Shown: positions 43,709 to 50,026 of the stretch, one piece after another
Numbering within the stretch: position 1 is the stretch's first letter
Layout of the letters: each line of letters starts with the position of its first letter
Made by a program: the position numbers and the translations under genes
Notes under the pieces: model-generated
The model's database searches: none
What the model was told of the DNA's origin: nothing
Seen by the model: the letters and a program-made list of their open reading frames with translations, nothing else
From: Bacillota bacterium
GTDB taxonomy: Bacteria > Bacillota > Clostridia > Lachnospirales > Lachnospiraceae
Assembly: GCA_023413555.1 (NCBI GenBank)
Contig: JAEZPG010000063.1
Span: 1-50,026 of the forward strand
DNA: 50,026 nucleotides
Direction: 5' to 3'

Positions 43709-43726
43709 AGTAGTAATATTACTACT
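43709..43726 (+). promoter_or_regulatory. Perfect 18-bp palindrome, candidate operator
   Basis: AGTAGTAATATTACTACT is a perfect 9+9 palindrome centred about 41 bases downstream of the -10. That position would block elongation or initial transcription if bound by a repressor. The RpiR-family gene at 49778 is a candidate binder; no second copy was found near other genes in this window. Confidence 0.55.
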
Positions 43727-43755
43727 ACACGTTTACTAAAAGGAGGTCAATACTA

Positions 43756-44841
43756 ATGAAAGCAATTTTATTAGGTGATGCAATGATCCATGGTGATGGG
43801 TTTGAAAAAGCATGGATCAAGTATCTCAGTGGGTATGGAGACAATATCATCGTAAGTGATTGGGAGACAAGCTGGGATAAACTTCAGTACAGAAGACTTG
43901 AGGTGGAAAAGAGAGGCCCTGAAATTGAAACCGTTGATGAAACTATCGAAAAAGAGGGTAAAGACGCGGATATTCTGATGGGTTTATTTGTACCAGTATC
44001 TAGTAAAGTTATGGATGCAATGCCAAATCTTAAAATCGTAGGAGTTTCAAGAGCAGGTTTGGAAAATGTTAATGTAGCAGAAGCAACGAAAAGAGGCATC
44101 TTAGTATTTAATGTACAGGGACGTAATGCTCATGCAGTCTCTGATTTTACTGTCGGTATGATGTTGGCTGAATGCAGGAATATTGCGAGAGCTCATTATG
44201 CAATTAGGAGTGGAACGTGGCGCAAAACTTTTGTGAACAGTAATGTAGTACCTGAATTAGGCGGAAGGACAGTAGGATTAATCGGTTTCGGTAATATTGG
44301 CAGACTTGTAGCAAAAAAACTATCAGGATTTGAACCTAATATTCTTGTTTATGATCCATATACTTCGGAAGAAGATATAAAGAGCATTGGTGGAACCAAA
44401 GTAGAGTTAGAGGAACTTTTAAAGAACAGTGATATCGTTTCAGTACATGCACGTTTAACAGAACAGAATAAAGGCATGATTGGTGAAAAAGAGATTTCAC
44501 TAATGAAGTCAACCGCATATTTTATCAATACTGGAAGAGCAGGGTTGGTTGATCAAAAGGCTTTGGCAAGAGCATTAAGAGAAAAAAAGATTATGGGTGC
44601 AGCTTTGGATGTATTCACAACTGAGCCGATTGAACCTGATAGTGAGTTCCTAGATTTGGATAATGTTACACTTACTACTCATATTGCTGGAACAACTGCA
44701 GATGCACTTACCAATTCTCCTTATCTTTTAGCTGAGGATATAGCAAAATTCTTAAATGGAGATAACGCTAAATTTATTGTAAATCGAGAAGTTTTAGATA
44801 ATGAAAGCTTTACATCATGGTTAGAAAATATTAGGAAATAA
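43756..44841 (+). CDS. NAD-dependent 2-hydroxyacid dehydrogenase (phosphoglycerate dehydrogenase-like)
   Basis: A 361-residue member of the D-2-hydroxyacid dehydrogenase family. The Rossmann motif GLIGFGNIGRLVAKKL and following acidic D in LVYDPY indicate NAD preference. Catalytic Arg (HARLTEQ), Glu (TTEPIEPDSE) and His (HIAGTTADA) are all present. Its N-terminal part has a strand/helix pattern common to sugar-acid dehydrogenases in catabolic operons rather than serine synthesis (no ACT domain). AGGAGG lies just before the start. First gene of the dehydrogenase-aldolase-permease-kinase cluster; the substrate is unknown. Confidence 0.88.
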   Translation: MKAILLGDAMIHGDGFEKAWIKYLSGYGDNIIVSDWETSWDKLQYRRLEVEKRGPEIETVDETIEKEGKDADILMGLFVPVSSKVMDAMPNLKIVGVSRAGLENVNVAEATKRGILVFNVQGRNAHAVSDFTVGMMLAECRNIARAHYAIRSGTWRKTFVNSNVVPELGGRTVGLIGFGNIGRLVAKKLSGFEPNILVYDPYTSEEDIKSIGGTKVELEELLKNSDIVSVHARLTEQNKGMIGEKEISLMKSTAYFINTGRAGLVDQKALARALREKKIMGAALDVFTTEPIEPDSEFLDLDNVTLTTHIAGTTADALTNSPYLLAEDIAKFLNGDNAKFIVNREVLDNESFTSWLENIRK

Positions 44842-44855
44842 GGAGATAAAGTTTT

Positions 44856-45692
44856 ATGCTTACAAACCTAAGCGATATTCTTACTCTGGCATATGATAAT
44901 AAATATGCTGTTGGATCCTTTAACGCTTATAATTATGAAACCTTTAAGGGGATCATTGATGCTGGTGTTGAAACAAATACACCAATTATAGTAGCATTTG
45001 GGGCAAAGTATCTAGAGAATATGTCTTTGGAAACAGCAAGCTCCCTTGTTAGAAGCATCGCACAAGAAATATCTATTCCGGTATGTCTTCACCTAGACCA
45101 CTGTAGTGACCTAAATACCATATTCAGAGCCATAAAAGCAGGGTTTGGATCTGTAATGTATGACGGTTCTGCACTTCCTTTTGAAGATAATCTTAAAAAT
45201 ACTAAGCTTGTATGTAAAGTTGCCCATGCTAGCAATGTATCCGTAGAAGCTGAATTAGGAAGTATAGCAGCAGGAGATAAATCTCATGAAGGCAAATCAA
45301 CAGACATCGAAGCCTATACGGACCCATTGGCAGCAAAAAGATTTGTTGAGGAAACAAAGGTTGATACATTAGCTGTATCAATAGGTACAGTTCATGGACT
45401 ATATAAAGGTAAACCAAACATAAGAATTGATATTTTAAAGAGTATAAATGAAAATCTTGCAATACCGTTAGTTCTTCATGGCGGGTCAGGTACACCTGAA
45501 GAGGATATTTTAAATTGTATTGCAAATGGAATTTCAAAGATTAACGTTAATACAGAAATATCTACATATACAATTGACAAAACGACCGAATTTCTATCAG
45601 AGAAACAACCACATCTGTCTGTATTGTCTTTGAATCAGATAGAAAATGTAAAAGAAATAGTAAAAAAGTACATTTCATTTTTTGGAAAGTAA
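44856..45692 (+). CDS. Class II (zinc) ketose-bisphosphate aldolase family protein
   Basis: A 278-residue class II aldolase of the FbaA/GatY/KbaY group. Visible: SFNAYNYETFKGI start; zinc ligand and catalytic Asp in HLDHC; EAELG; VHGLYKG and LVLHGGSGTPE with the two further zinc His; NVNTE. The length fits fructose- or tagatose-type aldolases. In this operon it probably cleaves a phosphorylated ketose made from an imported sugar acid, yielding DHAP or a related triose. Starts 14 bases after the dehydrogenase gene. Confidence 0.92.
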   Translation: MLTNLSDILTLAYDNKYAVGSFNAYNYETFKGIIDAGVETNTPIIVAFGAKYLENMSLETASSLVRSIAQEISIPVCLHLDHCSDLNTIFRAIKAGFGSVMYDGSALPFEDNLKNTKLVCKVAHASNVSVEAELGSIAAGDKSHEGKSTDIEAYTDPLAAKRFVEETKVDTLAVSIGTVHGLYKGKPNIRIDILKSINENLAIPLVLHGGSGTPEEDILNCIANGISKINVNTEISTYTIDKTTEFLSEKQPHLSVLSLNQIENVKEIVKKYISFFGK

Positions 45693-45808
45693 ATAGTTAT
45701 TGATATCTTTACTATTTATGGGGTTTATGAAACAGTAAAAATGGTTACGGTCTATAGAAATCACTAATGACACTATAATCATAATAAAAATACTTAGGAG
45801 GTAGTAGT

Positions 45809-47191
45809 ATGGGCTTAGGAGGATTATTAATAGTATTTGGTATATCATTGGCTTTTGTTTTGTTATCTATCATCAAATTTAAACTTCATCCATTTTTAGC
45901 ATTGATCATTGGCGGAATTATTATGGGTATATCAGCTGGTATGAAATTAACCGATGTTGCAAACGGCCTGGCAAGTGGCTTTGGTGGCACAATGGAAAGT
46001 ATCGGTATCATTATCATTCTTGGGGTTGCCTTAGGAAATCTTCTTCATCTTTCAGGTGCTACTGGACAAATAGCATCATTGATGCTTAAGCTTACTGGAC
46101 AAAAGAATACCCCATTAGCAGTTTGTCTGACTGGTTATATAGTCTCTATCCCTGTATTCTTTGATGCAGCATTCGTTATCTTGATTAACCTGGTTAAATC
46201 TCTATCCAGAAAAGGAAAGATACCATTTATATCATTAGTTACGGCTCTTTCTGTTGGATTAATAACAACCCATGCACTTGTAATTCCTACTCCTGGGCCT
46301 ATCGCAGTAGCAAGTACAATGGGCGTAAATATTGGATGGTTTTTACTATACAGTATTATTGTAAGTTTACCTGCAGCCTTAGTAGGTGGTGTGATATATG
46401 GTAAAATAATTGCTAAAACAGAAAAGTATAAGAATGATTTTGCAAATAATTTTGATGATATTGATGAATATGAAAAAGAACAGGCAAATAATACCGAGAA
46501 ACTTCCTTCTGGTGGATTAGGAATATTCCTTATTTTTCTTCCAATCGCTATCATTCTTATGGGTACTGTTGCTTCCTTATTCTTACAGGAAGAAACAGCA
46601 GCATATACATTCTTTAACTTTATTGGAAACAAAAATATTGCTTTATTGATTGGTGTAATAGTAGCTTATTTTTGCCTAAGACCATATATCAAACAATCCT
46701 TCAATGATATGATTACAGATGCAGCATCACAATCTGGTATCATCCTTGCAATCACAGGTGCAGGTGGTGCATTTGGTAAAATCATTAATAACACCGGAAT
46801 TGGAACATTTCTTGTAGAAGGAATGACAGGTTTAACTGCTGGAGCTGGAATTGCTATAATAATAGCTGCTTTCGTAATTAGCCAGGTATTAAGAGCTGCT
46901 CAGGGTTCTACAACTGTTGCGCTGGTTACTACATCTGCCATATTTGCACCTATTCTTGCAGGTGCAGCAACTGTATCTCCTATTTTAGTAGGTCTTGCAA
47001 TCTGTGCAGGTGGTATTGGTTTATCATTACCAAATGATTCAGGATTCTGGGTGGTTAACAGATTCAGTAAATTTACTCTCAATGAAACTATGAAGGTATG
47101 GACAGTTGGTGGTACAGTATCAGGTGTAACTGCACTTATTGTTATTGTAATACTGTCCTTGTTTACCAATACATTACCAGGACTACTCTAA
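45809..47191 (+). CDS. GntP family permease (gluconate/sugar-acid:H+ symporter)
   Basis: A 460-residue membrane protein with about 12-14 helices and the GntP marks: HPFLALIIGGIIMGISAGM, the GVALGNLLHLSGATGQIA stretch, TPGPIAVAST, and AAQGSTTVALVTTSAIF. GntP transporters take up gluconate and related sugar acids. It lies 116 bases after the aldolase gene, with AGGAGG before its start. The operon context suggests it imports the pathway's substrate; the exact acid is not predictable. Confidence 0.92.
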   Translation: MGLGGLLIVFGISLAFVLLSIIKFKLHPFLALIIGGIIMGISAGMKLTDVANGLASGFGGTMESIGIIIILGVALGNLLHLSGATGQIASLMLKLTGQKNTPLAVCLTGYIVSIPVFFDAAFVILINLVKSLSRKGKIPFISLVTALSVGLITTHALVIPTPGPIAVASTMGVNIGWFLLYSIIVSLPAALVGGVIYGKIIAKTEKYKNDFANNFDDIDEYEKEQANNTEKLPSGGLGIFLIFLPIAIILMGTVASLFLQEETAAYTFFNFIGNKNIALLIGVIVAYFCLRPYIKQSFNDMITDAASQSGIILAITGAGGAFGKIINNTGIGTFLVEGMTGLTAGAGIAIIIAAFVISQVLRAAQGSTTVALVTTSAIFAPILAGAATVSPILVGLAICAGGIGLSLPNDSGFWVVNRFSKFTLNETMKVWTVGGTVSGVTALIVIVILSLFTNTLPGLL

Positions 47192-47221
47192 TATCTACAT
47201 ATATTGATTCATAGACAGTGG

Positions 47222-47250
47222 TGGGGCTATTGTCTGAAACAATAGCCCCA
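47222..47250 (+). other. 12-bp hairpin between permease and kinase genes
   Basis: TGGGGCTATTGT (47222-47233) pairs perfectly with ACAATAGCCCCA (47239-47250), loop CTGAA. There is no T-run after it, so it probably adjusts mRNA stability or kinase expression rather than terminating. Confidence 0.6.
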
Positions 47251-47272
47251 GTTTGAAAAAGGAGTAGGAGAA

Positions 47273-48781
47273 ATGGAATACATAATAACCATAGATGTTG
47301 GCACCATGAGCATGAGAGCAATTATTTATGATATCAAAGGTACTTCTTTGTTTACTTCATCCTTTGAATATCATGCAATATTCTTGCCTGAAGGATTAGT
47401 TGAGCAGAATCCAAATGATTGGAAGGAAGCCTTACATTATACATTAAAGGAAGCTGCAAAATACGTAAAAGAGAAAGGCATTACTATTTCAGCAATTGCA
47501 GTTACGTCACAGAGAGCTTCTGTAATCCCAGTAGATCTAGAGGGCAATCCTCTTTATAATGCAGTAACATGGCAGGATAAGCGCAGTGTTACCATATGTG
47601 AAGAACTTCTGGAAAAAATATCTCTTTATAAGATATATAAGAAAACTGGGCTACGAGCAAATCCATATTTTTCTCTTCCAAAGATGCTTTGGTTTAAACA
47701 AAAGGCACCTGAGATATATTCTAAAACATATAAATTAATCGGTGTTCAGGATTATGTGATACACTTGTTAACTGAAGAATTTAAAACAGATTGGTCACAA
47801 GCTGCTAGAACTATGCTAATGGATATCTCGACATTTCAATGGGACAGAGAATTACTAAGTATTGCAGGTATCGATGAATCTCTCTTATGCGAATTATGCC
47901 CTCCGGGATCCATCGCTGGAGAACTAAAAGAAGATCTGGCAGAAATAACAGGGCTTAAGCAAGGAATACCTGTCATTATGGCAGGAGGGGACCAACAGAA
48001 TGCCGCACTTGCACTCAATATCTTAAGTCCTGGTAAAGCGGAAGCGAATACTGGCACAGGTTCTTTTGTAATCGCTTATTCTAATAAGCCAGTATTTGAT
48101 AAGAAATGCCGTATATTATGTAGCGCGTCTGCAATTCCTGGAAAATGGATTGTAGAAGCAGGCATATTCAATACAGGAGCTATTTACCGTTGGTTTAGGG
48201 AGCAGTTTTATTCCGGTGAAAATGCAAATTATAATGTAATGAATAAAGATGCTTCAGAATCTCCTGTAGGTTCCAATGGTGTCATGCTAATTCCTCATTT
48301 TGAAGGCAGTGCGGCTCCTTTTTGGAACCCATATGCAAAAGGGCTATTCTTCAATTTGTCTCTTGGAACAGGGAAAGGCGATATGGCTAGAGCAATTTTT
48401 GAGGGTATTGCTATGGAGATTGCAGATAATCTATCGTTAATGGAAGTTATTTCCGGAGATATCGATACCATTAGTGTGGCAGGTGGTATGACAAGATCAG
48501 ACCTATTTAATCAGATACAATCCGATATATTCTATAAAAAAGTTGTAAAATACGAGAATAGTGAAGCTACGTCCTTAGGAGCTACGATGTCAGCGACAGT
48601 TACCCTTGGGATATACAGTACATATGAAGAGGCTTTTTCTAATATAATTGGAAAAGAAGAAGTATATCAACCGTGTGCAGAAAATCATATTAAATATGAT
48701 AAGATTAGATTACGTAAGCATGATTTATACAATGCAATAAATCAACGTGGAGTATATGAAAAATTTATGAAAAAGATTTAG
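47273..48781 (+). CDS. FGGY family carbohydrate kinase
   Basis: A 502-residue sugar kinase of the FGGY family (xylulokinase/gluconokinase/glycerol kinase type). N-terminal phosphate loop DVGTMSMRAIIYD, the catalytic Asp in GGDQQNAALA, adenosine site GTGSFVIAY and AGGMTRSDLFNQIQSDIF are intact. It phosphorylates a polyol, ketose or sugar acid; specificity cannot be read from the motifs. GGAGTAGGAG precedes the start. Last gene of the operon, followed by a composite terminator. Confidence 0.92.
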   Translation: MEYIITIDVGTMSMRAIIYDIKGTSLFTSSFEYHAIFLPEGLVEQNPNDWKEALHYTLKEAAKYVKEKGITISAIAVTSQRASVIPVDLEGNPLYNAVTWQDKRSVTICEELLEKISLYKIYKKTGLRANPYFSLPKMLWFKQKAPEIYSKTYKLIGVQDYVIHLLTEEFKTDWSQAARTMLMDISTFQWDRELLSIAGIDESLLCELCPPGSIAGELKEDLAEITGLKQGIPVIMAGGDQQNAALALNILSPGKAEANTGTGSFVIAYSNKPVFDKKCRILCSASAIPGKWIVEAGIFNTGAIYRWFREQFYSGENANYNVMNKDASESPVGSNGVMLIPHFEGSAAPFWNPYAKGLFFNLSLGTGKGDMARAIFEGIAMEIADNLSLMEVISGDIDTISVAGGMTRSDLFNQIQSDIFYKKVVKYENSEATSLGATMSATVTLGIYSTYEEAFSNIIGKEEVYQPCAENHIKYDKIRLRKHDLYNAINQRGVYEKFMKKI

Positions 48782-48788
48782 ATAAAGA

Positions 48789-48892
48789 GGCAGTTTCTTA
48801 ATTCTTATGTGATTTCTTATAAAAGTGTTATGTAATTACTAGGTATAACACTTTTCATAGAGATTATCTTGAGTTATGAAATTGCCTTTTTT
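48789..48892 (+). terminator. Composite terminator after kinase gene
   Basis: An inner 11-bp stem AAAAGTGTTAT/ATAACACTTTT (48821-48831, 48845-48855) is enclosed by an outer 9-bp stem GGCAGTTTC/GAAATTGCC (48789-48797, 48878-48886, one G-T), followed by six T (48887-48892). Either hairpin could end transcription. Confidence 0.75.
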
Positions 48893-48937
48893 GAACTAAG
48901 AAAATCCTGTTAGAGCTGTTAAATGTATAAATAGTAA

Positions 48938-48966
48938 TTGCATAAATGTAATTATGATTTTATAAT
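48938..48966 (+). promoter_or_regulatory. upp promoter
   Basis: TTGCAT (48938-48943), 17-base spacer, TATAAT (48961-48966). Confidence 0.75.
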
Positions 48967-49042
48967 AATAAAGATATCATGTAAAATATACATAAAATAA
49001 TTCTACATTATAGAAATATTAAATAACTAAGGAGTAAAGCTA

Positions 49043-49672
49043 ATGAACAACATTTTTGTTTTTGATCACCCATTAATACAACACAAAATGACTTATCTCA
49101 GAGATAAGAATACTGGGACGAAAGAGTTTAGAGAACTTCTGAGCGAAATAGCTATGCTAATGGCATATGAAGCAACCCGAGATTTACCACTGAAAGAAAT
49201 TGAAATTGAGACACCAATTGGAATAGCTAAGTCAAAGGTTATCTCTGGAAAGAAATTATGTATAGTTCCTATATTAAGAGCAGGACTGGGTATGGTTCAT
49301 GGAATGCAGAATTTAATCCCATCTGTCAAAATTGGACATATTGGGCTATATCGTGATCATGATACATTGCAGGCGATAGAATATTACAGTAAATTTCCTG
49401 AAGACGTAAAGGAAAGAGAAGTTATTATTCTTGAACCAATGATTGCAACTGGAGGATCGTTGTCAGCAGCAGTTAAAATTATTAAAAATAAAGGTGTAAA
49501 AAATATTAAAATAATGAGTATATTAGCAGCAAGAAGCGGTATTGAGAAATTGGCAGTTGAGCATCCTGACGTAGAGATTTATTGTGCAAACATTGATGAG
49601 AAATTAAATGAGTATGGATACATCGATCCAGGATTAGGTGATGCCGGAGACAGACTTTTTGGAACTAAATAG
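49043..49672 (+). CDS. upp: Uracil phosphoribosyltransferase
   Basis: A 209-residue enzyme of pyrimidine salvage, making UMP from uracil and PRPP. The PRPP loop is in EPMIATGGSLSAA, with LRAGLGMVHGM, and the uracil-binding C-terminal GYIDPGLGDAGDRLFGT is intact. AAGGAG precedes the start. It has its own promoter and lies between the sugar-acid operon and the RpiR regulator; a direct functional link to either is not apparent. Confidence 0.96.
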   Translation: MNNIFVFDHPLIQHKMTYLRDKNTGTKEFRELLSEIAMLMAYEATRDLPLKEIEIETPIGIAKSKVISGKKLCIVPILRAGLGMVHGMQNLIPSVKIGHIGLYRDHDTLQAIEYYSKFPEDVKEREVIILEPMIATGGSLSAAVKIIKNKGVKNIKIMSILAARSGIEKLAVEHPDVEIYCANIDEKLNEYGYIDPGLGDAGDRLFGTK

Positions 49673-49777
49673 TATATGATAAATAACTCTATCAAAAACA
49701 GTATGAATTACTTCGGTATAATCTTGTGTTGCTAACTTGTATGCTTGAATATTATAGAGGATAATGGAGGTAAAAAG

Positions 49778-50026
49778 ATGACTGGAAATGTTTTTTCTTT
49801 AATAAGAGCGAAATATAATACGCTATCTCCATCCCAAAAGGTTGTAGCTGATTATATATTAGATAATTCTAGTGAAGTGATACTTAATACATTAAATGAA
49901 GTAGCATCCGCTTGCGGAGTGAGTGAAACTACCGTTTTAAGATTTTTACGTAAGATAAATTATAATTCATATCAATTATTTAAAATATCTTTGACACAAG
50001 AATTATCAAAGGATAAACCTAATATA
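49778..50026 (+). CDS. RpiR/MurR-family transcriptional regulator (partial, runs off window)
   Basis: The first 83 residues only, an HTH-RpiR domain: SLIRAKYNTLSPSQKVVADYIL, then NEVASACGVSETTVLRFLRKI, the helix-turn-helix. A sugar-isomerase (SIS) domain should follow beyond the window edge. GGAGG lies seven bases before ATG 49778. Regulators of this family bind palindromes at sugar-catabolic operons, making it the natural candidate for controlling the genes at 43.7-48.8 kb. Confidence 0.88.
   Translation, partial: MTGNVFSLIRAKYNTLSPSQKVVADYILDNSSEVILNTLNEVASACGVSETTVLRFLRKINYNSYQLFKISLTQELSKDKPNI

Noticed and set aside
46135..46632. 165-residue minus-strand frame inside the GntP permease gene
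   Set aside because: Shadow of the hydrophobic codon pattern of the permease; no start signals.
47222..47250. Rho-independent terminator between the GntP permease and kinase genes
   Set aside because: The stem is perfect but no T-run follows, and the kinase gene has no obvious promoter of its own, so readthrough is more likely.
1..50026. Mobile elements, CRISPR arrays, tRNA or rRNA genes
   Set aside because: I looked for transposase motifs, regularly spaced repeats, cloverleaf signatures and rRNA-like stretches and found none that could be supported.

Overview
This AT-rich window looks like chromosome from an anaerobic, spore-forming Clostridia member, most likely Lachnospiraceae. The evidence is two type III glutamine synthetases, a complete [FeFe]-hydrogenase maturation operon, a sporulation-type YtaF protein, a T-box-controlled leuS, a yybP-ykoY (Mn2+) riboswitch on mntP, and L,D-transpeptidases with Gram-positive architecture. 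The taxonomic call is inferred from gene content only. I saw no rRNA, tRNA, CRISPR array, phage or insertion sequence. The region reads as ordinary core chromosome with a few unusual items.

Layout. 0.3-4.8 kb: two GlnN-type glutamine synthetases in tandem, the second behind a leader with an ANTAR-like antitermination hairpin. 4.9-7.6 kb: a five-domain c-di-GMP protein (REC-GGDEF-EAL-REC-GGDEF). 7.7-9.5 kb: an aldo/keto-reductase-like ferredoxin protein and an acetyltransferase. 9.6-12.3 kb, minus strand: a fused MacB-like ABC transporter. 12.6-14.0 kb: two overlapping genes of unknown function. 14.0-18.4 kb: a structured leader RNA with terminator, then a TM1266-type regulator, hydE, hydG and hydF. 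18.5-20.2 kb: an FMN-binding (probably flavinylated) lipoprotein with a 27-bp tandem repeat, then the Mn2+ riboswitch and mntP. 20.4-25.7 kb: argH behind ArgR-like boxes, an M32 carboxypeptidase, enolase, a DUF523 protein and a small ORF. 25.8-30.6 kb: a Ca2+-type P-ATPase, ytaF, a TruA-like protein lacking the catalytic Asp, and a DedA protein. 30.7-36.6 kb: two L,D-transpeptidases, a DUF2500 protein, asparaginase, a DUF3298-type protein and a small lipoprotein. 36.6-41.5 kb: T-box and leuS, two GNAT acetyltransferases, an NTF2-like protein and a small unknown. 41.6-43.6 kb: azlC-azlD and a pair of unknown helical proteins. 43.6-50.0 kb: a probable sugar-acid catabolic operon (2-hydroxyacid dehydrogenase, class II aldolase, GntP permease, FGGY kinase), then upp and the start of an RpiR-family regulator.

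How the genes work together. The 14-18 kb operon supplies the three H-cluster maturases, but no structural hydrogenase lies in the window. The 43.7-48.8 kb genes fit import, phosphorylation, oxidation/reduction and aldol cleavage of an unidentified sugar acid or polyol. An 18-bp perfect palindrome just downstream of that operon's promoter is a candidate operator, perhaps for the RpiR regulator at the right edge. RNA-level control is prominent: a T-box, a Mn2+ riboswitch, an ANTAR-like leader, and an unassigned structured leader before the hydrogenase maturases. Many start codons were moved from the longest possible reading frame to the one preceded by a good ribosome binding site; several are TTG or GTG, and two small genes may start at ATT. 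The most unusual items are the hyd leader RNA (14054-14223), the TruA-like protein with Glu in place of the catalytic Asp, and the structured segment between the Mn2+ riboswitch terminator and mntP.
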